Shown here: positions 26,401-37,640 of the stretch, in pieces
Layout: each line of letters opens with the position of its first letter
Numbering within the stretch: position 1 is the first letter of the stretch
Source: Rhytidiadelphus loreus
Lineage: Eukaryota > Streptophyta > Bryopsida > Hypnales > Hylocomiaceae
Length of the DNA stretch: 64,000 nucleotides
Reading direction: 5' to 3'
Assembly: GCA_947034895.1 (NCBI GenBank)
Contig: OX344761.1
Span: forward strand, 25,308,863 to 25,372,862
Made by a program: the position numbers and the translations under genes
The notes under the pieces: generated by a model
Databases searched by the model: none
Told to the model about the DNA's origin: nothing
Seen by the model: only the letters and a program-made list of their open reading frames with translations

Positions 26401-29392
26401 TCGTGATATCATATTTATGCCGTCATTCTTATATAGGGTGAAATAACGTACTCGAGATAGTCCGATTCTCATTTTATCTGCAATACGCTGATGCTTCAAT
26501 TCAATCTATTTGATTCGTTAAGAAGTCTCTATAGACAATCATCATTCATTGCTTTCAATATTTGCGTCTTGGACATATGACATACCTAATTGCCTTCCCG
26601 GATTTATTCTTCCTGATTGCAGAGAGAAGAGCTGCGCGCCCGGTTCCCTGGTGTTCCTGGGCATCTTGTAACTTATTTTCTTTATGTTGCTGAAGAGGTG
26701 AGCTTTTCCTAATACAAGTGATTCGTGTATATTGGAACATGTTTTTTTTTCCATTAGATTAGGTGATATCAGAGAAGCCTAATCTATTCCGTGCATTATG
26801 TAGGTGCGAGGTATGTTGTCGAATCTAGGGTATCAGAAGCTCGATGACATTATTGGACGCACTGACCTGCTTCAGCCGAGGAATGTCAATCTTCGGAAGA
26901 CACAGCTCTTGGATCTTAGCTTTCTTCTGAAGGTGAGTTCACTTATGTATCCATTTGTCTCATCTTAGCACTATTTAGAATTTCTCTTGAATTTGAAAAT
27001 TTAATTGACAAATTGCATCACCTTTTTCTAATCATCTTGTAAGTGAGTATGTTTACTTGAGAGTCAAAAGACTTATTTTTAAAATCTGTGCAGAGTGCAG
27101 GATTGCCAGAGTTGAACAGCACAGAAATTCGTGGGCAGGAAGTTCACTCCAATGGTCCGGTTCTGGATGATGATCTTCTATCTGATCCTGAGGTGTGTTT
27201 GGCAATATACAACCCTGTACGGTCATCATAGTTGAATATTGGATGATTGAAGTGTAATGAGGCCTATTATTCAATTTCTCAGAGACCTACCTCAGAATCG
27301 CGATTCTGTGTATGGAATCTGCAAACTACAGAAAGGCGTCATGTTAACACAATAATTATAGGTGGAGCTTCTTTCTTCTTTGATCTTGCCATGCACTTGG
27401 CACTTTGACAAGTCATCCCGCAGATGTGATTTGGGTAATAGGTCTGTGAATTCCGTTATCTGCAGATTATTGAGGCCATTGAGAAGGAGCAAATAATTGA
27501 GAAGACTTTGCCAATATTCAACGTTGATCGCTCTGTATGTGGTCGTGTTGCTGGTGTAATCGCGAAAAAGTACGGAGACAATGGATTCGCAGGGCAGTTG
27601 AACCTAACGTAAGACAAGATCTTCGCTGCCCTGTAGAAACTGCTAGGTTTCACCAATTAAGTTACATGCCTCTGTTTACTCCTGGAGATCTGATCGATTT
27701 GTTGAGCAACACCTGCTGATGTGAACTCAACACACCTGGTGATGAGACATAACTGTTATCTGAATTCTCTCAAGCTTTCATAGGGTGTACCCTCTTAAAC
27801 CTTTAAGTTCGACGCTCCACCTACTATCAACGCATTAATGTTTGCTTTTTATTGTATCCTGGAAATTTCGCAGGTTTATTGGTAGTGCGGGGCAGTCGTT
27901 TGGTTGCTTTTTAACTCCAGGAATAAACTTGCGTCTTATTGGAGAAGCAAATGACTATGTTGCCAAGGTATCGTATCAACAGGAAGTGCTCTTTGAGCCC
28001 ATAGCAATACCTCCTTCCAGCCAGTAGATAGACTTGTTTGTGCAGAGGAACGCTGTGCAACTGTGCAATGTTTATTATTCTGATGTTTTCAAGTGCACTT
28101 TCTGTCGGTTTTGGAAAAGTCTCGTTTACAATCTGACACGGCATTCTCTCTTGACTTCTTGGCAGGGGATAGCAGGAGGAGAGATTGTAGTGGTGCCACA
28201 TGAAAATTGTGGATACGTACCAGAGGAGGCAACGATAGTAGGCAACACTTGCCTATATGGCGCTACCGGAGGTCAGCTATTTGTAAGAGGTAAAGCAGGC
28301 GAGAGGTTTGCTGTACGAAACTCTATGGCGGAAGCTGTAATTGAAGGGACCGGCGATCATTGCTGCGAATATATGACTGGTGGTTGTGTGGTGTCCCTTG
28401 GCAAGTAAGTGTGGAATCTTGGGTCCACGTACTGTTATTTATACATTCTGAGCTAACTAGAACATGTGAACGATCTCTGGATTCAGATCACTCTGAAGTA
28501 CTGGACTAGGGAACCATTTCTTTGTGTAGAGGATATACTGAGCTGACGTGGATGTGTTATTTGAGGTTTATGAAATTTACAACTAGTCATGGTTGGATTC
28601 CTCACGTAATATTAGAAGATTAGGTTTCTTTGAGGTCATAGCAATTTTCATCTGCTTTATGGTTGTTCGATGCAGGGTTGGTCGCAACGTAGCTGCTGGA
28701 ATGACTGGAGGGCTGGCTTATTTCCTGGATGAAGATGACACCTTTACACCCAAGGTATGTTTGCAACCATGGTTCTTCTATGAATGGTTAAAGAAATTAG
28801 AGTACAAGGACTGATAGTATTTGAAATAACCATCTAACCACAGAGGACTCAGTTTTGGGGGCCGTGAACAACTACTTCAGAATGGGGCCACAGTTCATCC
28901 TATTCTTTTCGAAAGCCATTTGAACTTAACAATGTTCTTCCAGTGTTTTTTGTTTTCAAATCATATTTCTTACATCACTGCCAAGTACTTCAGTCCATTC
29001 TCGACTGACACTAAATTACCCATGTTGACAGGTGAATCGGGAGATTGTGAGAATGCAACGTGTCACCACTCCAGCTGGTCAAGCTCAACTAAGGCGGCTC
29101 GTTAAGTCCCATGTGGTGAGGCTATTTCTTAGCTCCCTACCATCGAATATACCGATTTCATCCTAAAGAGAGACTTGTGAGGAAATATATTTCGTTCAAC
29201 TTCATCTTGTTTGTGGTGTTTGTGGAACAGGATACAACTGGGAGCGCTAAGGGAAAGTATGTGCTGGAGAATTGGGACAAGGTTATCTCACAATTCTGGC
29301 AACTGGTGCCTCCAAGCGAGGATTCGACTCCCGAAGCCAAGACTGGTTCTGATGACAAAACCGTCGAGCGTCTTATCGCGCAAGCTGCTTAA
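17415..29392 (+). CDS. GLU1: Ferredoxin-dependent glutamate synthase, chloroplastic (Fd-GOGAT), 32 exons
   Basis: Makes two glutamates from glutamine and 2-oxoglutarate with reduced ferredoxin in the plastid stroma (GS/GOGAT cycle). Coding exons: 17415-17717, 18124-18436, 18543-18985, 19246-19377, 19555-19653, 19805-19875, 20010-20106, 20517-20609, 20817-20962, 21193-21463, 21661-21876, 22124-22281, 22608-22737, 22854-22912, 23159-23264, 23440-23536, 23842-23957, 24124-24321, 24585-24695, 24886-25125, 25233-25331, 25734-25829, 26089-26286, 26623-26697, 26804-26932, 27094-27192, 27466-27608, 27874-27967, 28166-28404, 28676-28754, 29032-29115, 29231-29392. All junctions are GT-AG and in phase; the total is 4896 bp, 1631 residues, the family's usual length. 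Residues 1-114 form a Ser/Arg-rich transit peptide. Cys115 (ACGVGF) is the glutaminase nucleophile exposed on maturation. The FMN domain starts about 951. The 3Fe-4S cysteines are 1246, 1252 and 1257 (C-x5-C-x4-C). The C-terminal beta-helix domain starts about 1366. There is no NAD(P)H-binding extension, which marks the ferredoxin type. Confidence 0.97.
25610..25651. repeat. Perfect 15-bp inverted repeat in Fd-GOGAT intron 21
   Basis: GATTATTGGAGACCA (25610-25624) is followed 12 bases later by its exact reverse complement (25637-25651). Imperfect pairing continues outward for roughly ten more bases. It lies well away from both splice sites (intron 25332-25733). It may be a tiny MITE or an intronic hairpin. 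Confidence 0.75.
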
Positions 29393-30533
29393 GTTTGACG
29401 TGAATTCAACCACCGTACGTTGACCACTTGTAACAGAACCTTACCAGCAGCGACTTTTCAGCAATGTCGCTCCTGCATCGTTGTTTCATTTCCTGAAAAT
29501 CCCGTGCTAACCTAGTAGCAGCATGTTGGACAAAAAATCGTGATGAGGAAGCGGCACATGGTTCAAACTGTGACCGTGTCCAAGATAACACCGTTTCTGA
29601 GCTATTTTTAAATTTCGTTTCTCTTCTACAGGGGAGTTGGCGTAGTGAGTAAATAAACTCGTCATTGAGAAAAGAATTCATTGGTAGAATACGGAGGTTT
29701 ATGAACAGCGAGCTATCTGGCATTTCTGGCTTCCGTATTATGGTACATTCTCGATCTACGACGAAGCTTGCTGACTATAGTAAGTAAGGATGTGTATATC
29801 CATACCTGTGTTAAAATTATTATAGCCCCTGTCAGTTGAATTATTAGTTTGTGCATATTATTGAAACAAGCTTAAATCTTCGCCACAAGCTTCCTTCTGC
29901 ATTGAAGGTCTTGTTGTTTTTCAGATCGTTATCATTATTAAGTGACGATCGAATGCATAATGGAATTTTATTTGCGGGGAATGCTTGGGAGCTGTTTGTA
30001 AGAAGCATTTGAGCATGGTTTCCTATTATTATATAAATGTAAGTTCAGAATCAAACAAGGAGTCTAATTTTTTTTTTAATATGCAATGTTTGATCACCGA
30101 ATGAATAAACTATGAATTTTCAAAGTCCTTATAAAATAAGTGGACGAGTAGGTGCAGTTGACTTCTTCTTCATTGTATCGCAAATGAACAACAGCCAAGC
30201 AAGCTAAGTTAGCGTGGCCTGTTGGACACCAACTCAATTGTCCAAGTCCCTCATCATTCCAACGTCAATGACAGAGTGTGTCAGTGCACAATGTCTTTGC
30301 GTTTGTTTTTGTCTAACATTAAATATGTGAAGTGGATGGCGGCGAGAGTCACGAGTCACAATAATCAAATGTTTTAAAATTTTGGATAGCACCAACTAAA
30401 GGTATGTTCACACTTGGCATTTGGTAAAAGCAGTTTTAAAATGATAATACCTCTGACAAAAACGGAAAGGTGCAAGTTCCAAAAGGTGCAAGTGTTAGTT
30501 TAGAGTTGGTTTGACATTGGTTTGTCAAGATTA
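29393..30533 (+). other. Fd-GOGAT 3'UTR and intergenic DNA
   Basis: The first few hundred bases are gene-like in composition and probably hold the 3'UTR; an AATAAA-like AAATAAAC occurs near 29649. Composition then falls to AT-rich spacer. No gene was seen. The antisense frame at 29406-29723 has no recognisable content. Confidence 0.5.
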
Positions 30534-33500
30534 TCATACCATTTAGTGGCAATGAGCTGTGCTGCCTTTCTTCCGATGGAATGATGTGGAATATTTCAAA
30601 CCCAACATTACGGCTAAATTACACACATCAATATTTGTCAAAGAATGGAAGTAAATTCGCTAGGTCTCATATGTAAAGGACACATTGAAGGGAAGCTCCA
30701 ATACTTTTAAAATGTATGGACAATCAACACTCTTTATTCATTGAAAACAAGGAACCAAAGAAGTACCTTGCATTGATACAAAAGCCAATTTGAATTTGAA
30801 TTTCACAGTTAAAAGAGAAACTATATATAGATTGATGGTGGTTTTACTATAATACAATTCATGTGGGATATGTAAATTAGAATGAGTAGAAGCTCAACCA
30901 CTCATAATTAAGTCAAAAGCAAGAATTGTGTTTGAAGTAAAATTTCAAACCTCATTTAGGCATAATAGGATAACTTTTTTCAAAAAACTTTGAGCTAAGC
31001 ACAGTTGGTAAGTCAAGTAAAGTTTTATCTCCAAAAATCTGTTTGAGATTTCAATCCTCCAATCAAAAGTTATGGACAATTTTCAAAGAAGGGTTGGAAG
31101 GGACATTTTTCTTTTTACATTTTCAAACATCCTCTTTGAAATTTGTCCATAAATTTTTATTGGAGGATTGAAATCTCAAACAAATTTTAGGAGATGAAAT
31201 TGAGATTGATTTAAGAACAAAATTTAATTCAAATTTTTTTGAGAAAAGTTATTTTACTATGCCTAAATGAAGTATGAAATTCTACTCAAAATCTAGTTTT
31301 TTTTATTTGACAATGAGCGGTCAAGCTCTCATCTTCAAATTATCCCATAGCCTTTGAGGACTCATGATGGACAATGGAATTCAATATGAAAATGACGTCT
31401 CTACCTTCCACTCCTACAAGTTCCAATGATGCGTTCATTTCATTTTTTTATGAATGGATATTTTGGTGGCAAACAATAAAATTGTAAGATAGAACTACCT
31501 ATTACCCCCGCGATTTTCAATTTGAATATCTTGGGGACAATTCCAACAAGGGTGCATATTTTTCAGAGGTGTGCAGTTGTTTTACAAATCAAATCCGAGT
31601 AGAATTATAATTTTCTAATTAAAAATGTAATTTGTGTGAATTTTTGAAGTAATCAACCTGAAATTACGAAACCGCCAGTAGACTATAGTAATAGAATTAT
31701 AATTTTCTAATTAAAAATGTAATTTGTGTGAATTTTTGAAGTAATCAACCTAAAATTACAAAAACGTCAGTAGACTATAGTAATAAACGTTCCCTAATGA
31801 CTCATAACTGCCGGAATCAAGTACAAAATACTCACCATTAATGGAGTGACATATTATCCCTTGCTGTCATAAAAAATCAGATTTTATTATAGAACGCTTT
31901 AATTTCTGTCATAAGAAAAATAGATTTGGATGTTTGTTGGACAAAATTAGGTGATAGAATTGGGTTGGTCTTCTAATTGAATTGGAAAACTAACAATAGT
32001 GGGCTCGTTTATCTTATGGGTTCTTTGGAGTTTTGAGAAACAATTTCTTTCTACAATTATTTTCTGAATTGTATGTTAGTCCCGGGACTATCAAAAAATA
32101 ATGAAGCTTACTATAAATGTAGTGCTACCATGTCGACACCAAAGCTTAAATTAACGTTGTGAGGATGAATTTTGTCCATAAAGACTCCAAAGAGGAAAAG
32201 GCAGCCTTGCTGAAGGCTAATGAATGTTATGGTGAGGTAAGTGCTTGTCAAAACGTTCTTATTTATTTGAAGCAAATGAAGACTTCATAGATTACGGGTA
32301 TTCTTATGTAATTGAGACTCACAACACCCATTATGTAAGAGCACTGACAAGAGAAGGCAAAAATTAGAGGGCCCAACCTTTTAAAATAAAAAATATTGAT
32401 TTTCTTTAGCAAGCCCCTCACATAGAATTGGACATCACTTTTGATGTGAGTGAATGTGGATATACAAACAATATCTTTATAAAGGGGGATAGTAAGAGGT
32501 AAAACAACCTAATGAAAGCCTCCAATCAAAAGATAGGGACAAAATTCAGAGAGGGGTTGGGAGAGACATTCTCTTCAAATAAATAAGAACGTTTTGACAA
32601 GCACTTACCTCACCATAACATTCATTAGCCTTCGGCAAGGCTGCCTTTTCCTCTTTGGAGTCCTTATGGACAAGATTCATCGTCACAACGTTAATTTAAG
32701 CTTTGGTGTCGACATGGTAGCACTACATTTATAGTATGCTTCATTATTTTTTGATAGTCTTGGGACTAATATACAATTAAAAAAAAAATTGTAGGAAAAA
32801 ATTGTTTCTCAAAACTCCAAAGAAAACATACAATTTTATTGTTTGCCACCAAAATATCCATTCATAAAAAAATGAAATGAACGCATCATTGGAACTTGTA
32901 GGAGTGGAAGGTAGAGACGTCATTTTCATATTGAATTCCATTGTCCATCATGAGTCCTCAAAGGCTATGGGATAATTTGAAGATGAGAGCTTGACCGCTC
33001 ATTGTCAAATAAAAAAAACTAGATTTTGAGTAGAATTTCATACTTCATTTAGGCATAGTAAAATAACTTTTCTCAAAAAAATTTGAATTAAATTTTGTTC
33101 TTAAATCAATCTCAATTTCATCTCCTAAAATTTGTTTGAGATTTCAATCCTCCAATAAAAATTTATGGACAAATTTCAAAGAGGATGTTTGAAAATGTAA
33201 AAAGAAAAATGTCCCTTCCAACCCTTCTTTGAAAATTGTCCATAACTTTTGATTGGAGGATTGAAATCTCAAACGGATTTTTGGAGATAAAACTTTACTT
33301 GACTTACCAACTGTGCTTAGCTCAAAGTTTTTTGAAAAAAGTTATCCTACTATGCCTAAATGAGGTTTGAAATTTTACTTCAAACACAATTCTTGCTTTT
33401 GACTTAATTATGAGTGGTTGAGCTTCTACTCATTCTAATTTACATATCCCACATGAATTGTATTATAGTAAAACCACCATCAATCTATATATAGTTTCTC

Positions 33501-33781
33501 TTTTAACTGTGAAATTCAAATTCAAATTGGCTTTTGTATCAATGCAAGGTACTTCTTTGGTTCCTTGTTTTCAATGAATAAAGAGTGTTGATTGTCCATA
33601 CATTTTAAAAGTATTGGAGCTTCCCTTCAATGTGTCCTTTACATATGAGACCTAGCGAATTTACTTCCATTCTTTGACAAATATTGATGTGTGTAATTTA
33701 GCCGTAATGTTGGGTTTGAAATATTCCACATCATTCCATCGGAAGAAAGGCAGCACAGCTCATTGCTACTAAATGGTATGA
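30534..33781. repeat. Giant nested foldback (inverted repeat, arms about 1.2 kb)
   Basis: The left arm runs 30534-31487 and resumes about 32014-32273. The right arm is continuous, about 32575-33781. The arms are reverse complements; the outer part reads nearly identical over hundreds of bases and the inner part has more mismatches. The loop is about 300 bp. Each arm is itself a weaker palindrome: in the left arm, about 30868-31083 pairs imperfectly with about 31130-31350 (for example GAGATTTCAATCCTCC against GGAGGATTGAAATCTC). A transcript would form a very long double-stranded RNA stem, a plausible siRNA source. Beside the loop, both arms carry a short frame starting ATGAAT and ending at a GTAAGT donor, possibly a captured exon. 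No transposase, clear target duplication or known element was recognised. Confidence 0.85.
31488..32013. repeat. Insertion in the left foldback arm with 92-bp tandem duplication
   Basis: About 525 bp present only in the left arm; the right arm reads straight through the equivalent point (near 32822). Within it, 31601-31692 is duplicated at 31693-31784 with few changes. Its first part resembles 37335-37640 (shared words GAATATCTTGGGG, CCAACAAGGGT and CAGAGGTGTG). It therefore belongs to a dispersed repeat family that inserted after the foldback formed. Confidence 0.7.
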
Positions 33782-33903
33782 CGGTTTTCCAGAAAATAGT
33801 GAACATAAAATCACTTCTTCGTACATACCACACAGATTTGGTGGATACTAAGGAATGCAGGTGAGAATATGCTATAAGTCTTCCAACTAATACTGCATCC
33901 ACC

Positions 33904-34725
33904 TGTAACAATTAACTCTAAATATACTTATCAACACTCTTATTAACAAGAATGCTTTACAAGGAGCTCAAACCACCCAACCATAGAGAAAGATCCATCT
34001 CCAAAGAGTGTCGCCTCACCCCCAAGCTCCATCTTATATAACAGAGATTGACTATTAATAAGACTATTAATGGTCAATTTTGTTAAAATGGCGGTATTCC
34101 ATTAAAATGGCACAAAATGAAACCACTGAAAGAATGAAAACAATGGAAAGATTGTCCAAGGGGAGTGGAAATGCATGAACTAGGAGTGATTTGAATGTGC
34201 TAGGCATAAAATTGACACATGTATGACCCTATTGTGGCACACTTATTCTCCATTTGTAGAAGATATTCCATTAAAATGGCATGCGGAATGCCATTTTAAC
34301 GAAATTGATCATATTAGTTCTTAAGATAGATTAGGACTTCTTTTCTAACTTGAGCTTTCTATCCTTAATTCTATCTAGAACCATCCACTAAAGTAAAAGT
34401 CCTATTTATACTTCTCCAATCATATCTTATCTAATTCATATTGTATCCAAGTCTTGATCTTCTACTTGGAGTTATCTAACTCCAAGTTCCAACACACATG
34501 TGTTAACTCTAGTGCACTAGTCATCCAAGTGGAGTTGTCTAATTCCATTGCATAAATTTACCATCGGGAGATATCTATCTCCAAGTGATCTCTACTTATC
34601 CACTAGTGTACAATTCATCATGGATTAGTTCATCCATCAATGCATTCATCCATAAAAGGTCATGACACAATCATCATAAATCTTTCATCTATCAATGCAT
34701 TCATCCATAAAAGGTGGTCATGACA
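33904..34725 (-). mobile_element. LTR of a Ty3/gypsy element (3' LTR of the adjacent pol remnant)
   Basis: Read on the minus strand it starts TGTCATGACC, right after a polypurine tract (AAGGGGAGGA), and ends TTAATTGTTACA, giving TG...CA ends. A TATATAAG box (minus, about 34033-34040) sits where the LTR promoter should be, with a GC-richer R/U5 segment after it. The first part is tandemly duplicated (units starting about 34630 and 34687), and a foldback of about 247 bp is nested inside. The inner edge is approximate. No matching 5' LTR was seen in the window. Confidence 0.7.
34068..34314. mobile_element. Small foldback element nested in the LTR
   Basis: TGGTCAATTTTGTTAAAATGG at the left pairs with CCATTTTAACGAAATTGATCA at the right; sub-terminal CCATTAAAATGGCA words are also inverted. 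It is about 247 bp with no coding content. Related words (CAATTTAACGAAATTG and CAATTTAATGAAATTG) recur near 60140 and 59128, suggesting a dispersed family. Confidence 0.55.
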
Positions 34726-34742
34726 CAATCCTCCCCTTAAAA

Positions 34743-36110
34743 TTAGTCATTGTCCTCAATGACAGAACTATGGTAATCGTTTCGAAAGTCAACCTTCCTT
34801 TCCCAAGAAGCTTAATCTTCAGAATAATCCTTCCACTTTATGAACAAGCTTTGGAATGATTTATTCCGTAGATGCTGCATATCAAATTTTAGTATCTTCT
34901 AAGGTTCCGCAAATAATGCTCTTTCAAGAGCAACTTTAGGAAGCTTCGGGAGCACATAGCTAAGATCAAAAACATATTTTCGTAGTAAATTCAGATGAAA
35001 AACATTGTGAATTTTTCCAATTGCTTGGCAAGTTCAATTAATAAACTACTAGTCCTATACGTTTGATAATTTCAAATGGACTGCCAAATCAAGGAGATAA
35101 TTCCTTTAATTTACCAAACTTCAATCTTGACCATTTAGGTGTACCTTTGAAAAACACTTTATTACCTACTTTAAACTCATGATGACTCCTTTTCTTATTA
35201 GCATAATATTTAGCTCTATCTTGAGCGCTTTTTATATTCAACTTTACAGATTCAATAACTTCATTCATATCCCTTATCATTTGATTTACACTTTCAACCT
35301 TTGAATTAGGGGTTGATAGAGAAATTGGAGTCCTACATTCTTGACCGTATAAGGCAAAAAAAGGACTAACACCTATACTGCTATGAGTTGTATTATTATA
35401 AACAAATTGTACCAAATGTAGCCATTTATCCCAAAAATGTTGTTTTTTACCAACATACATCTTAAGCATATCCTCAAGAGTTTGATTAGTTTGTTCCATT
35501 TGACCATGAGTCTTAGGGTGATATGTTGTATTTAGTCGAATTCCTTGTTCTAAATAGCTTAAAAAGAGATGAACAAAATTCACTTAAAAATTTATGAACT
35601 CTATTACTTATAATCTCTGAAGGTAGACCATGATTCCCAAAAATATGTTTCATGAATAGTTTAGCTATACCAGAAGCATTGACAATAATAACTATAGGAA
35701 TAAATTGAGTAGATTTTGTTAATCGGTCCACTACAATAAAAATGCTATCATATCATGTCAGAGTTCTAACTAGGCCTACAATAAAATCCATAGTGATAGA
35801 TTCCCATTTTAAATTAGGAATTTCAATAGGTTGCAAGAATTTATGACTTTTAATTTGTTCTATCTTTGATATTTGACACTTTAAACACCTTTCTACATAA
35901 TTTTTAATGTCATTTTTCATTCCCTGCCAATAATAATGGCATTTAATAGCCATATAGGATTATAGGTCTTTTAAAAATCTAGATGATTGACAATAGATAT
36001 GTCATGAAGATCATGCATGACATTGAATCTAAATTCTCCTTGTTTGAGAATGTAGACTCTTGCATTATGATATTAGACATCATCCTCTAAGATATATGTT
36101 TTAATTTTCT
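34743..36110 (-). pseudogene. Degraded chromovirus pol: integrase plus chromodomain
   Basis: The minus strand reads, from about 36110 down: the zinc-finger approach region (CLKCQ near 35870), the integrase core (MDFIVGL; SNRVHKF; GQMEQTNQ), the GPFEIIKRIG segment, and a chromodomain-like stretch (FIKWKDYSED...SWERKVDF) ending about 34743 just before the polypurine tract. This order is that of a plant Ty3/gypsy chromovirus. It is dead: the second catalytic Asp of the DDE triad is Asn (SNR instead of SDR), there are frameshifts near 35580 and 35740, and a stop interrupts the chromodomain. The intact Glu in GQMEQ remains. Confidence 0.85.
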
Positions 36111-36149
36111 TAATTTCTTCAATTGATCTAAATTTCTTTGTCAAACAAT

Positions 36150-37230
36150 TGGTACCAGAGCAAGTTGATTATGGATGTATAAGGAAATTCCATTGTTTTT
36201 ATTTAAGAAATATTGATTAATCTTTATATTAGATAGATTCAAATTTGTATTGAAGAAATTTGCTAAAGATGTTTTTTTTTAAATTACTCTTGGAAATCAA
36301 GTTGTTACTAAAGATCTATGAAAGTTGAATTTGAAGTTTTGGAATGGAGCTTATTATGATATGATCTTGGATATGACATGGTTGCATCAAGTGGTTGCAA
36401 GATATCTTGAAAGGAAGGAACTTTTTATGGAAAGCTCAAGGGTAGAAAGCCTTTCATCATTAAATGTAAGAGACTAAGACCTAATGTTCCTATACTTTCT
36501 CATTTACAAATGAAAAGGTCCATTATTTAAGAAAATCATAAAGTATATCTAATACATATAAATGAAGTGCATAATGAAATGAAAAAAAATTGAGTTTTCA
36601 ATTGATGTCAAGTCATTCTAGATGAAATTGGAGATGAATTTCTAGATGAAATTGACGATGAATTGAAGAATTGTTAGTTGTTAGAGAAATTGACTATGCT
36701 GTAGATATGCAACTTTGATAGATAAAATACCTTATTGGCATTCTTTAGCTCCAAACATTGAGTTAGAGAATCAATGAAATGATTTTTTTGACTTTGATGA
36801 ATTTTTCACTTTGTCAAAACTCAGATAGTTTGTGCTTGTGTTCATGGACAATATGTTAATATATTCTTAGATAATGGAAGAATACAAAGAAAACCTTAGA
36901 AAGATGTTTGTTATTTTGATTGATGATAAACTCTTTGACAAGATGAGCAAGTTTTGTTTTTTAAAAGAAATCGTAGGTTGATTACCTTGGTCATCTTTAT
37001 TCTAAAGATGGAATTTTGATTGAAGATAAACTCTTTGCCAAGATGAGAAAGTGTGAGTTTTAAAATCCCAAGTTGATTATCTTGGTCATCTTCTTTTTGA
37101 AGATGGAATTTTGGTTGATCCTAAAAAGGGTCAAGGTGATTGAGGATTGGGCAATACCCAAAGATAAGACTAAATAAGAAGTTTCTTAGGTCTTGCTAGT
37201 TATTATAGAAAGTGTGCAAAAGGATTCTCT
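36150..37230 (+). pseudogene. Degraded gypsy fragment in opposite orientation: PBS, protease, reverse transcriptase
   Basis: The plus strand starts with a primer-binding-like site TGGTACCAGAGC (36150-36161), complementary to the initiator-tRNA-Met 3' end apart from one base. Next comes a protease-like piece (YDMILDMTWLHQ, about 36353-36390), then a reverse transcriptase piece with FMDN where FMDD/YVDD is expected (about 36840) and LGLASYYRK (about 37188). A block of about 97 bp (36922-37018) is tandemly duplicated (37019-37115). Most of gag and the RT N-terminus are missing and stops are frequent. Its orientation is opposite to the neighbouring integrase, so it is a separate insertion or an inverted fragment. 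Confidence 0.75.
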
Positions 37231-37334
37231 AAGTAACGCCTCTATAATGACTACTTTGTTGAAAGGAGGGTCATGCCACTAAGATCCTTTAGTTAGTAAC
37301 AACAAGTCGGAACGTACCTTAAGGTAGACTAGCC

Positions 37335-37640
37335 TATTAGCAACTTGATTTGCAATGTGAATATCTTGGGGTCAACTCCAACAAGGGTACAAATATTCCA
37401 GAGGTGTGTATTTGTTTCATAAATCAAACCCAAGTGAAATTATAATTTTTTGATTGAAATTGTAATTTTTGTGAATTTTTGAAAGTGGTTTGCCTTGAAA
37501 TTACAAAATTGCCTATAGAATGGAGTTGTAGACATTCCATAAACAATCCATAACCACCTTTTTTGTGTATCTTATAGCACTTAAGTACTCACCAATAGAT
37601 GATTGACAAGTTGCCCCTTAATCCCATAATGCCTTGATCT
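37335..37640. repeat. Dispersed repeat shared with the foldback insertion
   Basis: Similar over roughly 300 bp to 31507-31870 (GAATATCTTGGGG, CCAACAAGGGTAC, CAGAGGTGTG, GTGAATTTTTGAA, AATTACAAAA in the same order). This copy lacks the 92-bp duplication. It could be part of an LTR or a non-autonomous element. It was not identified further. Confidence 0.6.

Noticed and set aside
17415..29392. Possible plastid DNA insertion, because some algal plastids encode Fd-GOGAT
   Set aside because: Thirty-one spliceosomal introns and a transit peptide show a nuclear gene.
33639..33911. 90-residue minus-strand frame at the right foldback edge
   Set aside because: Half lies in the repeat arm and half in unrelated flank; no family recognised. 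Treated as chance.
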